64,000 nucleotides of DNA from Jaapia argillacea MUCL 33604 (taxonomy: Eukaryota > Basidiomycota > Agaricomycetes > Jaapiales > Jaapiaceae), in the NCBI GenBank assembly GCA_000697665.1, contig KL197717.1, forward strand, positions 959,950 through 1,023,949, given 5' to 3'. Of this stretch, positions 22,301 to 35,306 are shown piece by piece. The position numbers were made by a program, and so were the translations under genes. How positions within the stretch are numbered: position 1 is the stretch's first letter; each line of letters starts with the position of its first letter. The notes under the pieces are model-generated. The model was not told where the DNA came from. It searched no databases and worked only from the letters and a program-made list of their open reading frames with translations.

Positions 22301-24213
22301 TTTATCAAAGTTAGTTCCCAGCTTCCTTCCTTCCCCCTCGGGTCTTCGCCGGGTACTCATGTTCTCCACATGAAAGCTTTCCAACCAGAAACTCGAGCTG
22401 CGATCCCCGGATGGGACTGCCTTTTATTCGTTTACTCCGTCTTCCTGATACCAGTTGTGTTCTCGCTGTTGGTGGGGCTGAACTTGCTGGTTTGGGCGGA
22501 CGCAAGGATAAATTATGTTTTTATATTCGGTGAGCCTTTTCACGTTTTTGTTCTCTTGATTACTGAGAGGTTGCATTGGGTTTTAGAGCTGGATATCAGG
22601 TCGAGGATGGATCATCGAGAATATTTCGAGGTTAGAGTCTGGTCTTGACACCGATCTGTTCGTATCCACCTACTCACCTCGGCTGATACTGTCGGACAGT
22701 TACCATCCATCCTGCTATGCACCCTCTGTTACGCTTTCTGGCTTTCATTTTCTCGGATCGCATCGGACACGATATCACCCACTTTATACCCTGCAATATG
22801 GCTCGCTTTCGTCGCATTAATCATGTTTGATCCGTTGCCGCTGTTCTTCAAGAGCTCGAGGTGGTGGCTTGTGAAGAATATTAGTAAATTGCTGACTTCT
22901 GGATCTCATCGGGTTGAGGTACGTTCTTGTCCTTGTTGTTTGGATTGGCGCACTTGCTAAACCACATTTTTCGATTGTAGTTTGCTGATTTCTGGATGGG
23001 GTATGCGTGATTCATCTTTCTCCCCTGCGTTGTAACACTCATTTTTTCTGTTTCCAGCGACCAATTCTGTTCACTTGTCTACACGTTATCCAACCTCTAC
23101 TTTGTCGCGTGCGCCTACAACCATGGATTCGAAGGTGCTTGGACGCGGTGCGCCACTTCCAAGAATTGGGGGATACCTTTCCTGTTGTCGGCCCTACCGC
23201 TCTTTGTGCGTTTGGTACAGAGTGTGAAGCGATGGTATGATTCTAGGTTGATTACGCATTTGATCAATGTGAGTTTTTCGGTTGAAAAGTGGTTGGTTAG
23301 ATTTAACTGATGGGGTGGGATGTTGTAGGGAGGCAAGTATGGGGCTGGGATGGTGATGTATGGGTTCTATTTCAATTGGAGGCATCAAGGTTCGTTTTCG
23401 TCTGTGAGAATTGGGAAGAGATGATAATTGGTTCCCCCCCTTCGTTCAACAGGCAGTGGTCGTGGAGTCAGTTTTGCACTGTATTGCCTCTTCGCAACTG
23501 CATACGCCTGCTATGCTGCATCTTGGGTATGTCGTCCCCCTTTCCCCCTAAGTATTCTGAATTTACGATCTGTCCGTTTCTTAGGATTTCTTGATGGATT
23601 GGTCGGTCTTGAAACCTCACGTGCAGCATAGATGGTTACGACAAGATATACTTTATTCTGATCACGTATACGTGAGTGATGACTCCTTGCGTGTTGCACT
23701 AGGGCAAACTAACAGCGACCTCGCTCTTAGATGTACTATTTCGCTATAGTGCGTCCTCTTACACCCAAGATTTTTCTGCCGGTTCGGCTAACACACGTTT
23801 GTTCACAGATATCCAACATATTCATCCGATTCATATGGGTGATTTACATACCAATCCGAGGCCCTAACGCCGTTCTTCGGACGTTCATTGCGGCGATGCT
23901 GGAAATGTTGCGCAGATGGCAATGGAACTTTTGTGAGTCCACCTCCTAATTGGGGATCATGCGACTGATGACGTTCATCTTGATGGTAGACCGGTTAGAA
24001 AACGAACATCTCGGCAACGTCGATCAGTATCGGGTCACCAGGGAAGTTCCACTTCCGTACACAATCGAAGATGAGGCTGTACATGATGAGAAGGATGGGG
24101 ACGAAGAGGGGGTTCGGTCGCGATTTTGGCGTCGAAAGCAGAGCTCCTCGCTCGATGCTGCTCGCGGATCTGTTGACGATGTTGGCCGCAAAGTTGTGGA
24201 CAGTCAAGGTTGA
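19344..24213 (+). CDS. SYG1: SPX-EXS phosphate exporter / signalling protein (SYG1/XPR1 family)
   Basis: Membrane protein that senses inositol pyrophosphates through its SPX domain and exports phosphate. The start MKFARYLEETQ is built from tiny exons 19344-19357, 19424-19442 and 19598-19623. The next exons are 19683-19914, 19969-20245, 20311-20576, 20818-21518, 21643-21670, 21742-21798, 21853-21885 and from 21940. About ten more short exons run to 24213. SPX landmarks: PEWKRAYINYRALKKRI, then the Lys surface cluster RKALKKFEKATK. A long charged Gly/Asp-rich insert splits the SPX domain (about 20900-21400). The EXS half has several membrane helices (LLFVYSVFLIPVVFSLLVG) and the signature RRWQWNFYRLENEHLGN near the end. 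It converges on VPS16 with only 133 bp between stop codons. Confidence 0.92.
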
Positions 24214-24346
24214 GGTCGATATACGCGCTCTGAATTTTTGTAGAGTGATATCCTGTCGTCTGGATGCTAGATTCCGTGGCATTCAACAACTTGGGAAGAT
24301 AAAATCCAAAAAGACGATCTAATCAGGGTATCGTAACGACATGAAG

Positions 24347-27300
24347 CTACTTCATGGAGGCCGCGAGCTGATCCAACTCCCGGGCAATCAAAGTGTTGGG
24401 ACATGACTTCTTTAGTTGTCTGGTAAGGAGCAACAATTGCTCAGCGAGCGAGAAACGAAACCAAAAATGAGGACTCACTCCATCTTGACTTTATCGCCTC
24501 TCTCCTTACATTCTTTCCCAGCCATCCTCCACTCCCCGCACTCGACGTAGAGGTCCACACGTTTGTTGGCATCACATCGTGCAACATAAGTCGATGCTTC
24601 CTTGCCGTGACCCTTTTCAACAAGATGTCGAACAAAGGCCTCGTACCCAATCGGACTCCTCCGTGACTTCGCAAAGGCGTCCAAGCCCTCAAAGTCTCTT
24701 GTCGCAGTCAGAGCATGGAGCTTCACGAACCAGAACCTTTCAACGTGGATCAGATAAACCTGCGACGGGGGAGGTCGAGTCGCTTACCGCTTGTCTGGAA
24801 TTTTGAAGTCTGCCTTTAACTTGTCTGCTCTTTTCGACATGCCATTCATGAGACAAGTGGTCAATGTCTCATTCACGTTCTGGCCAAAGAATGAGATCTT
24901 TCCGTCTACCTCCTTCTCTAGCTGTTGCTGGAAGGCGAGAAGTCGGGAATATTCGTCCATCATCTGCGCAAGGTGATCTATAAGATAATGTGGAACAAAA
25001 GGGAGCCATCAACCTTTGCTTCAAAGCCCCTCTCTTTGTCTTCGGAAAAGAATTTCTGGGCAGCTTTGATCGACGTGATTTTTGCAGAAGGATCCTGAAG
25101 CACGTCAAAACACTCTTCAACCAGAGCGTGCTTAGAAGACTCACAGTCATTGTCGCCGCTTCCTCTAAACAGAGCACAGCGCTTTCTACACGCCGATCGT
25201 CCGAATAGTAGAAATCCCGAAGCATATCTCGATTCTGCTCCCGAGCATATACCTGCAGAAGCTCACCCGCCGGCGCGAGCTGGTCCCCCCCATCTTCAAT
25301 CAGGCGGAAAAAAGAACCGAGGGGCATGCTCTTGTGCAAATGTAGTAGAACATGATAAACTGGTGGGGAGGAGACGACGAGTGAGCACCACTCAGAGTCA
25401 AGTGTAGTTCGGCCATACCGAGATCCGTATCGCCACTATCAACCGCTTTCGTGAGCGCAAGGCGGTCTTCTTTCATGTTGAGCAACAATGGCACTTGATC
25501 TGAAGCCCTGGGCTCGTGGTCTAGGAGCTGTCGGGTGGAAATCAGTGCGGCGTTACGACTGACGAGGTCCACCAACCTTGGTTGCCAGACCCGTTCTGCC
25601 GACTTCCCAAGCACGTTTCGCGATATCGGCGTAACTAACGCCTCCGCCGCCGAGTTTCTCAAACTTGTCCACAATCATATTACAGACCTCATCGTCACCA
25701 CTAAGCTCAGATTCTTTCCCAGATCCCGTTGCTGTCGGTTTGGACCGAGCAATTTTGGCGCAAGCCCAGTGTTTCAGAACTGCATCGGGTGGCAATGAAA
25801 GATAAGTGGAGATTCGAAGCGCAAGAAGGTGAAGATTCCGTGCGGTGAGTCGTGATACAAGCTGCGCTGGTGAAGCGTGCGTGTATCTGAGATGGAATGA
25901 AAAGAGAACATCAGTATGGGGCGACACATTCCAAAGAGCCTACATACTGTGTGTATGTTATTGGTATACCGATCTCGTAAAATCGAACAGCATTCAATAC
26001 TTTGAGGGCATGTCCCATGTTCACAAAATCGGATGGATCATATAAGTCGAGGAAGCTTCGGCCAAATTTCGCTACCTAGGAGAAGGTCGATGGGAATCGG
26101 TACGACAGAGTTGGGTGAGGACTGACATTCAGAAGTCGGCGTTGCCAGTATGGTTCCCATTCTTGTCCGGCAGCGTCAATACATTCATTAACGGCTGCTG
26201 CCAAGTCGGGTCGTATACTTCGAATACCTTCATCACCCTTCGGCGAGCGCCTGGAGAAGTTCTCCCAGGCATCATATAGTATTGCGGAGGGTGCAGTAGA
26301 TCCCGGGCGGAAGATGGAGATACAAGAGGCTTAGTACATCAATGGCCTCAGAGTTGTTGAGAAGGGACACAACTGATTCACTCACCTGGAACCTTTTCAA
26401 TGAAATCACATACATCCGGTCCAACGATACGAACTCCATCCACTTCAGTCACCGCAAAGGTAGGCCCAGAATAGATAAATCTACCTCGAGCCGTCAGTCA
26501 AGGGGAATGCGATACACAGAATAATCTTGGTACGTGCTGTAAAGTATCACCGAAGGGCCCGACAAGAACTGCGAGTGCGTCCCAGGTGATGAGGATCGCA
26601 TCATTCCCGCACCACTCGACTTGGCGAACTTCTCCTTGCACACCAGCGATAGTATGTGTATCAAACTCAGCGAGATTGCGCTGGAAATCACTGGATACAA
26701 CCCAAAGCAATCCCGAAAAGGTGAGCAGAGCCAACGACTTCCCATTTGGCGATGGTGCTATATGCGTGAAGGGGCCGCGAGACAGTCTCTGGTCGACGCT
26801 CTCGAGATTGTCTACCGTAAAGATGGTGGTGTCAACGGATAAAAGCACTTCGACATGGCGTGAAATCGTGAAGTCGGGGGGAATCACGGCCCAACAGTGC
26901 GGGGGAGCCGATATACCTGAAAATGACATTTTTTCAGAAGTAATAAGCAAAGTCAGAATCAACGTACCAGGGCTGGCTAGTGTCAAGGGCTTGCCTCCTT
27001 CCCAACCTTTAACCTCGAGGAGTGACAGCGACCCGGTCATGGCAACTAGGCCGCTTGCGTGTATTTTCGCGTCGAGAACACCCAATTCTCCTGCTTCGCT
27101 ACCCAGAGAGTACTGCAGATACTCCCCTTGTAGGTCATACACCCGGTATACTCCCTCTTCGTTCAAGACAACCAATCGTTCGTCGCCAGTCCATCCGAAC
27201 CGAATGATCTTGCCTTGGTCCCACTGGTCAAGTCCACGATGAGTTCAACATCATTCAAACTTCAAACTTCAGTAGTTGCACACACACACTGAACAAGAGT

Positions 27301-27607
27301 AGACCTTCTCCTGCGGGGGAGTAGACCTGGATCTGAGCTTTGGCAAACGAAGGTGTTGCCCGTCCGATAGCCACTAGTTTGGTGTTATCTCTCATCATGG
27401 CTGCGAACGCGATGCGTATTAGTTGGCATATACAATGCAGTCATAGCAGCAGTACCTCTCACCTAGAGGCCCTCCATAGCGGCATCCAGCAACAATATAG
27501 TCATCCAAGTTCGGTAGTTTGCCAGGAATCGAGTAGATTTGTTGGCGTCGATAAAAGACATTTCCATCTTGCATCGCCTGCCATGTCGTCGTTGGATGCT
27601 CAGGCAT
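24347..27607 (-). CDS. VPS16: Vacuolar protein sorting protein 16 (HOPS/CORVET core subunit)
   Basis: VPS16 is a class C tethering subunit shared by HOPS and CORVET. It binds VPS33 and drives endosome and vacuole fusion. The start is [21 protein letters not shown], followed by the family's RYGGPLG. An N-terminal beta-propeller follows ([45 protein letters not shown]). The C-terminal alpha-solenoid includes [65 protein letters not shown] and [20 protein letters not shown]. The terminal exon ends [13 protein letters not shown] at 24347, as in other VPS16 proteins. The gene is cut by many short introns and I have not fixed every junction. The frame is open in each conserved block, so the gene looks intact. 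Confidence 0.9.
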
Positions 27608-28044
27608 GATGTGAAGCTCGAAGACAAGGCCGAAGAATGATGCACAGACGCTCAGTGAGAGATTAGGTCTTCAACAGGCGGTTGAGCAAAGTTGGCTTGC
27701 GGCACACCACGGGCCGGGCTGCGAAGCTGAGGCCAAGACAAGGGAGACCACAAAACACGAATGTTTATCTCAAAAGTAGCCTTCATGAGCGACCCAGTCC
27801 AACTCCACATGTATCCTACAACGGAGAGTGCGAGGAAATACGAGACTAATGACCCAAAGGAAAATGGAGAGCTTTGCCCGTCAACAGCGCAAGACATAAG
27901 TATGTGCTAAGCGTCAAGCTTTTAATCGAAGGATGCTACGAATCTGAACGAGTCTGGAGAAGGAGTATGTCATGAACATATGTGTCGGGCATAGAAAAGG
28001 CTAACAGCGAAACAGGTGGAGAACCATGATACCAGATCCATTTT
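27608..28044. other. Intergenic: VPS16 promoter side and arrestin-like 3' flank
   Basis: About 440 bp between two minus-strand genes. An 81-codon minus-strand frame (27652-27897) has no family match. It could be an upstream frame in the VPS16 leader or chance. Confidence 0.4.
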
Positions 28045-29862
28045 CTAGCAAAGCCGTATGGGCACTCGTGCCCGGACGTCGTCGCCCCCAACGAGGACCG
28101 AAACTTCAAGATAATACTGCCCATGATTTCAGCACCATTCGGTCGTCGTCTTGGAGAGCTGAGCGGTCTTACCTTGACGGTCAACCCAGCCCAGTCGATC
28201 CCGGGTATCATGTACTTATTCAAATTCATCCTGCCTTTATACAGCCCATCGGGGAGAGCAGTATGTGATTCCGTCGATGAATTTCTGTCACTGCGACTTG
28301 CTCGCGGTCGTTTGGGAAACCCAATGGAAACGTCGGTTTGAAGCGTTCTCGTTTCTGAGAAGCTTTTCGCCGGCTGCAGAGCGTCCGATGGCGGGGGAGG
28401 CAGAGGCTTGTGCCTCATATCCGGTGGGATATTCGGCGGGACGTATGAAGAAGGTTCTCTATCTATAATTTCCTGAGAAGGCGTTCGCACCATAATCGGG
28501 GGAGCGCTCTTCACGACCCTCTTGAGAAGTTTCGATGACATGGACGTGGGCGTCACCGGTGATTGGTAACCTGAGTCATCAGAGACACGTAGAGGACTGG
28601 GTGGAGGTGTTGGAGGAAGACCTGAATGAAGTGCATTGACTGTGATTCGACGGATCAGTGAAACGGTGACAGTGGCATCGGAGGCGATTTCCTTGGCGAG
28701 AGACGAAGACCGAGGAGTGGTGGTGAAAACAACGAAATAAGGAATTGACCCAGAGCGAGGAAATGCAGCGGGACTGGGCAATGTGATCTATCAACCGGAG
28801 CAGCACTTAGCTGGGTTTCAACCGAAAGACAACAGCGACGCTCACCGCACAACGGAAGGGAATCGGCCGCTCGGCGCGCAAGGGCATTTCTAACCAAGAT
28901 GCCGGCTGCATCGAGAGTGCGTCAAGCGACGAGAAATCCGTGTCTGGTTGGAACAAGATAGGCGCCTCAAGACTAGGATTGCGAATCAATGAAGGATGAT
29001 GAGATACATAAGAGGGCAACTGACAAGATACGATCCCCTGATCCATTATTAGCTTCCCATAAGGCAGTTACCCGGTACGAGACTTCAGCATTCTCTGCAA
29101 ATGCTCGATTCCGCATACCTCCTTCCATAAGGGCCGAAAAAGAAAAAGTGGGCGGCAGTTCCTCGCCACTTCGAGACGACCGAGGGAGTTGAAAGCCAAA
29201 AGAAAATGACCTCGTCCCAGAGGTGCTGGTGAGTGATGGAAGACTTGGCCTTCGTTCCACTCTTCGGACAGTGGCAACAAAAGCATCACGGATATTCAAA
29301 GCCGAACGAGATCCACCAGTTTCGGAGGAAGCAGAGAGGGGAATAACGGTGGAGGATGAGAAGAAGACGTGCCGAAGTTTGCTATCCTCTGTAGACGGAG
29401 AGGAAGCGAAGTGTTTACCAAGCTTGGGGGACACATACTGGAATGCTCCTTCAATCTACAAGGTTCCGATGAGATATCTCAACCATTTCCACAACGGCTC
29501 GCAACTGACCGAAACAGTAACACGACCAGATTGCGAGCAATCTTGAGCCACAACGATCTTTCCGCCCACAAGGTCGCTATCGCCAAATACCGGCAGAGTA
29601 CGTGGGATTTCTTGACCTCGAGGTGCCAGAGTCTTCACAGATGGGCTTTGGATGTGGATTTCCATCTGTAAGGAGCTGCAGTCACACATTCAACGATTTT
29701 CTCATGGACAAGATTGGAACCGAAGCGTGCTCACCGGAATATCGAAGTGAGTGCATAGGCTTCTTCTTTCACAGACTCCACTGGTATGAAGCTCGAAGGA
29801 GGTGCACTGGAATCCCCAGAGCGCAGGGATTCAACGCGAAGGCGTGGTCTGCGGGTTACCAT
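28045..29862 (-). CDS. Arrestin-like N-terminal domain protein (alpha-arrestin type)
   Basis: Probable cytosolic adaptor of the arrestin fold. Fungal alpha-arrestins link membrane proteins to ubiquitin ligases for endocytosis. The start is MVTRRPRLRVES at 29862. Joined exons give IHIQSPSVKTLAPRG, then DSDLVGGKIVVAQDCSQSGRV and SIEGAFQYVSPKLG, the usual first half of an arrestin N-domain. A Ser-rich region with basic patches is followed by FSFSALMEGG, SYRVTALWEA and RPIPFRCAITLPSP, the rest of the fold. The C-terminal half is Pro/Ser-rich (PPTPPPSPLRV) and ends with a last beta-rich piece (WAGLTVKYYLEVSVLVGGDDV...RLC). Stop at 28047-28045. No PPxY motif is evident in the parts I read. The family is clear, the cargo unknown. 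Confidence 0.78.
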
Positions 29863-30635
29863 CGGAAAGGAGTGAACCGATTCAAAAAAATAATGAAAAA
29901 AACGAAAGGAAAGGCAAGAGAAAAGGAAAGTCGAGCCACCACGTCCAATGGCTGCAAGTTGATGCAAGAGAGCTTCAGCACGACGGGAAAGGGGCAACTT
30001 GGGTTCTCCGTGATTATGCCCTTCTTATAGGCCTGGGCGCAAAGGGACAAGGAACACAAATTTCGTTTGCAGTGGCATTTCGCGATGAGCCAGAAGACAG
30101 CGAACCCAAAGAAGGTGGAAGCAGCGCTAATCAGGTTCCGAAATAGTGGTACCTACCAAGATCGTCAAATACAAATCGGGTCATTTGTAATTCGAGTTGA
30201 ACACCGGCTTACAACCCCCAGCTTCGCCAACAGCTAGCTTCAGCCCTTGATGTAAATGTCTGACCCCTCCCAAAAGCTCGGTGGAAAAGCGCATTCAAAT
30301 GGTCGTTCACGCCTCGTCACAAGATGCACATCGCGAGCTGAGAGCATGCGGTGCTAGCCGCGCAAATGTTTCTCCCCGTTCTTCGGATCACACCAGTAAG
30401 CGGACGCAAATCCTCGAAACGCCTGAAACAGAGTGTACCTCTTCGTAGTTGCCTTGACGATGCGAGGTATTGGTGCAAGAACTTGCATGACGGAGGAATG
30501 ACTTCATTTCTTGGATCTTGAGTGGAGGTGAGAAGTGGTCAGAACGCCAGAAGGTCAGAACATCTAGTGATAGATGAACGGGACGCGAGATTCGAAGCTA
30601 CTTAAATGGCAAACTTGAGCCTCTGATACTTAACC
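29863..30635. other. Gene-free interval of about 0.8 kb
   Basis: Upstream side of the arrestin-like gene. Plus-strand frames here mirror the minus-strand exon and are not called. No repeats or RNA genes seen. Confidence 0.5.
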
Positions 30636-31150
30636 TCAAATTTGGCGCGCTGTGGTGAGCCCAAGCCGTCGAGTATCGTTCGAGGAGGCAAGGGATAGAA
30701 GTCTGCCGCTTATTCGTCCCTGTGCGCAGTGAGACCCTCCCCTTCGCACCCATCTCCGTTACCATCACCGCTGATCATGACGGGAATGAATATACTTACC
30801 TTCTTGGTGGGTTCAGAACGCAGAACACCCGTGTCTGATGAAGGGGGTTTAAATATTGCCCTCCACTCAACCTGAGGCAAAAGGGAGTCCTGCAGCAGGA
30901 ACAAAGTTGTCCCAAACAAGAACAAGTTGGAGAGGACAAGGTCAGCTATGTATAGGAAGATATTCTGGTTGCATGCACACCTAGCGACCTTAAAATCGCG
31001 CAGAATCAACATACATCGCACTCACGTAACTTCGGACTGCCTGCGAGCCGGTGGGAAGGTGCAGAAGACCGAGGAGGGCGGAAATAATCAGAACGTGAAA
31101 ATATTGGCGCTAGCTGGAAAGCCGAGGATCGAATCGCATATGACCCTTAT
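30636..31150 (-). CDS. Possible small single-pass membrane protein
   Basis: Three exon-like blocks join in frame with good splice signals: about 31150-31025, 30943-30802 and about 30716-30636. An N-terminal basic, Ser/Arg-rich part (FSRSDYFRPPRSSAPSHRL) precedes one hydrophobic helix (DLVLSNLFLFGTTLFLL). A short polar tail ends in TGA at 30636. The N-terminus resembles a mitochondrial presequence. I find no in-frame ATG, so the true first exon is missing from this model. It lies 120 bp downstream of SEC24 on the same strand. I do not recognise the family. Confidence 0.35.
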
Positions 31151-31270
31151 TAGCGCCGTGTTTTCTAGGGGTTCAATATGACGGGACCACGGAGGGAGGT
31201 ATGTTCAAAACTGATATTTAAGTCCAAGAGCCGAGTAACAGGAGAAACCTCAGAAAGCCGTATCTCTATC

Positions 31271-34200
31271 TTAATAACCTCCAGCCCCGTTGACCTGTGA
31301 ATAAAAGATGAGACCAACGCTCCAAAGCAGACATAGAATGTCAAACATACCTTGTCTTTCAATTGTGATATAAATTGCTGGTAACTGGGCAACACATCTG
31401 CCCGGTCCTGAATCAGACAGCTCAGTGCCCACAGACGTAACGGCGGCTCTCCATCCTCCTTGACGACGTATAGGTGGGGATAGTAAGGCCCGCGGCGCAT
31501 CTCCCTCGTTTTCTGGATCACAGCATTGACGCGCTGAGAGAATGGATTCTCCAAAAGAGGCAATGACATCTACAGATGTTCTGATGAGGGCGTGTCGGGG
31601 TCGATATAAGAAAAACAGAAACCGACCTTTCCTCCCCGTAATGCTTCGTAGTTGGGAAGATTGAAGACATCAGCAACCAGCTGGGGCACAGCGTCACGAC
31701 CAACCCAAAGGAAGATCGTCTGGCCATCCTCGATTAGGAACAAACCGTGTCTTTCCAGTCGTTCCGAGGTCAATGGGAGAGGCGGCGGCATTATGACCCC
31801 TTGTTCTCCGACCGTTCCGCACTAAAGAGGAAATCTCAATGACGATGGATGAGAATGGGGGATAAAACGCACCTCAGGAGGCATGTTGTGCAGCGAGTAA
31901 AAGTTGGGATACAAGTACGGCATTAGAAGCTGGGATGGCATTGTTGTAAGAAGGGCTTGTGCATAGGCTCGCAAGTCGGGAGAGATTTGCGCGCTTTGAC
32001 GAATACCGACCTACAATGGGGAGGAGCTTGTCAGGCACGAACGATTTCCCGATAACCTTTACTCACATTCTTCAACAGGCCAAGCACCAACACAGGCAAC
32101 ATTTTCAGATTATCCGAGATGGCCAGCTGCGCGCTAGCGCCAGCGCCAGCAGCAGTCATACTACCCTTATAGCAAGTCAAGATTTCGACGAGTTTCTGGA
32201 AAAGTGCGTCTCTAGCATCTTCTAACTTGTGGGTCAAGGACTTTTCGACGGCTTTATTGGCAAGAAGCGTAGCAATGGCAACTTGGTCGGCGGACGCGAA
32301 GACCTCAGAGAGATTGCTAGTCGTTGGAAGAGCTTGAGTGATCACTCGGATACGACGTTCACCTGCGGAGAGGTGTTAGCATTGGACGAAGGAGCTCAGA
32401 AGGTAGCACTGACCATAGCAGCTGGTATGAAGCACCGCCGTTTGGAAGACGATGAATGGAGCTGTGATCGTCTCCTCGATCTGCACCTCGATAGCATACG
32501 ATTGATCCTGCGGAACAGTAGGCATCGCGAGGAGATCGGTGGATCGAACGAAGAAATTGCCGTGGAACGATGACATTCGCAATCCTAGAGAGCGAATGAG
32601 AATGTGGGCAATAACACGACCATAGTGACAAATCACCTTTTGAGGCGCGAACTCTCATAACAGCTTCAAGCATGATGGGCATAGCCAAAACCTCCCCAAA
32701 CTCATGAGCAAACTTGACCGCATCCTCTGTCCTGCTCGCATTAAATGCAGGATAGAAGTACGTCTGCCCAGAAGTGTAATGAGGCAAGCAAGCGAGGGTG
32801 GCGACATCCTGGTAAGCCGCGCTAAACAAGAACATGTCCACCGACACTTGAGCTCGGGAGCATTCGATGGCGAAGGTCTTGTAGAATGGAGATGCAGCTT
32901 GGAGAAGGCCAGATTCCTGACGAAAGAGTGGGTGGTTTAGTCAATCAGGGTCGATGAGGGAAAGCGTCATAATGTAGTACCTTTGCAGTACCGAGAATCT
33001 TCGGGTCCTCCCTATTCTTCAACGAACCAGCCCCGATGCTCGGCAAACTGGACGACAAGACGACAATCTTCCCACCAATGGGGGCCTAAGAGACCAATAA
33101 TGAGAAAGGTTGATCAAACCACGAAGTGAGGAGCTCAGTCCCAAAAACGGAACGTACCATCAACTTGAAACCAGCCTGAAGAGCAGGACCAAGAGCGCTC
33201 CCAATAATGTGATTTTCCTTGAACATATCGTTGATCCTTCCTAAGAGGGCCTCTAGCGACGCCCTGCTCTCGGCAAGGTTGACACACAAGTCGGTGGGTT
33301 TGGGAAGGAAGACATCGTCAGTGTCGGAAACGACTAGCATCGAGGATTCTGATGAGCCGGGCTAAGGGGGACAAGTCAAACACGAGAAGGAAACACAACC
33401 GCTTTTAGTGGATGTTGCAGGAAGTGGCATATAGTCACTTACAGGCATCGAGAAGAAGTAAAGGGACACATCGAAGGCAACGATAGCGACTTTGGTGCGC
33501 TGGTCTTCATCAGGGATTCGATCAAGGTTTTCCAGGATCGTTCTGGTAGCAGTGGCGACCATGCCTGGATGGGCCGTATCTCAGCAACAAGTTGATTGGG
33601 GGAACGTTCAGAAAACTACTGACCTGATTGCACCGCAGCATGGCTGACGTCAATCAAGAACACATACACAGGGGGTTGAGGTGGCCGGACCATATACTCG
33701 GTTGGGGCAACGTACTCGACCACAGAGTGGTTCAATTCTGCTCGAGCCCACCGGTCACCGGGTTGGTTACGGACAGGATCCCAGTCGAATAGTTGAGGTA
33801 GTTCGTTGGACATCCCACACATGCAACAACGCCAGCTAATTTGAGGCATTTAGTACACTCGAGGATCTTTAGCCAAAGGTGATAAACTCACCGATTGCCA
33901 CCATCAATGAAAGTCACGTATGGATTGATGTAAGTTCTACACCGTCTACACCTTGCAATGACTGTATCAGTCACTACGGGAACCTGCTCGTCGCCCTCCT
34001 TCACACTCCGGTATGGGGTGATGACCAACGCCAGAGGAAGTTTGCTCTTATTCAAGAGAGAATGCGTCGTCGGGATGGCATTGACAGTGCAGCGTTGATA
34101 TGATGGGTGAGAGTTGGCGAAGGGAGAAGGAGATATGCAGGCATTGGGGGGTAGTCGGATTTCCGGAGGAGGGCGAGCCAGCTCTCGAGGTTCAGGTGGG

Positions 34201-34891
34201 GAAGTGAGTAGATTGGTGGTATAAAGCTGGAACGGCTTCTGTCCCATAGCACCTCCCTGTATACCCATTTGCGAAAACTGATCTGCCAACTGTCCGACCT
34301 GTTGCGGTTGTCCTTGAGGCTGGAATGGTGGTTGAGAGCCATAGCTTGGTGCATTGATGTAATCGGCTTGGATGGGCGGGCCAAAGAACGAGGGTGCTCC
34401 CTGTCCTTGCTGCTGCTGTTGGGCAAACTGATTCTCAGCAGCCAACCCAGGAGTGAAAAGCTGTTGAGGAGCGGCAGTCGGTTGCAGTTGTTGCTGCTGG
34501 GGTGGAGGTGCTCCATACCCGGATTCTATCGCGAGACCATCTCCTCCGCCATAGTACGCTTGTGTTTGACCTGCAGCGTATTGACGGCGTTTTGCGTGGT
34601 GAATGGCAGGGGGTGGGGATCCCGAGGGTAATTGTGCCATCTGGGCTCCCGGACTCGTGGCTGGGGGTTCCCACTGGGTCCTGCCCGAGGCGGTCTCTGT
34701 TTATAAATGCTCAGACATGGATATTCAGAAGGCACGTAGCAATGATACGGACCGATGAAAAGGTAACGCTGGTGTGTCGCGTCCCTTTGAGTTCACCAAA
34801 TTAGCGACTGATTTTCTTGAATTTCAGGCTGGAAACACTCGCACCATTCAGCAGCCCAGCCGGGGGGCAGTTGTTGAGCAGGAGACGCCAT
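31271..34891 (-). CDS. SEC24: COPII coat cargo-binding subunit SEC24 with an N-terminal WW domain
   Basis: SEC24 selects cargo in the COPII coat at ER exit sites. The protein starts [16 protein letters not shown] at 34891. Its first 35 residues, joined over two short introns, form a WW domain: LPPGW, HQRYLFIE and GRTQWEPP, with both signature Trp. A Gln/Pro-rich stretch is followed by the SEC24 zinc finger ([14 protein letters not shown], then WRCCMCGM). The trunk follows ([51 protein letters not shown]), then the beta-sandwich ([18 protein letters not shown]), the helical domain ([17 protein letters not shown]) and the gelsolin domain ([22 protein letters not shown]). The end is KDKVNGAGGY at 31271. 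All domains are present and the many introns are short. The next gene, at 35307, reads the other way. Confidence 0.92.
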
Positions 34892-35306
34892 TAAACAAGT
34901 TTAGACGACAGAAAATGCAGGAGACTGTATATGTTCGCCGATGTAAAGGGCTTTGCCGCCGTACGTGGCGGATTGATGTTGGCGTCTGTTTTGTCGAGGC
35001 ATGATCTCATTTTATATCTGTGTTCTCATCCAGTCTACGCTCATCGACGTGGACGACGTGGAAGATACCGGTTTGGCATGTCATCCTGACTCCTTTCTTT
35101 ATCTGCGATACAGGTCTGAATGGCTGTCCTATATTCGACCAAGTTGAAATCAGTACACAAAGTAGTTCCTTACGATCCGACTTGAGTGTGCATTGCCGTC
35201 ACGAGCTTCGCACGACCTTGAGGAAGCTGTGACTTAGCTTTGTAGGCAACCTGGCAAACAGGCGGGACGTGCAAGCGCCTAATGACAGGAGCTTCCTCTG
35301 AACACC
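34892..35306. promoter_or_regulatory. Divergent promoter region of SEC24 and the RBR ligase
   Basis: About 415 bp between the two start codons. A minus-strand frame that begins MPRQNRRQHQ lies here, but it cannot be joined in phase to SEC24 and I do not call it. Confidence 0.4.

Noticed and set aside
27652-27897. 81-codon minus-strand frame upstream of VPS16
   Set aside because: Looks like a chance frame in the leader region, and no domain is recognisable.
34960-35005. Upstream minus-strand exon for SEC24 starting MPRQNRR
   Set aside because: It cannot be joined in phase to the WW domain exon, which has its own good start codon.
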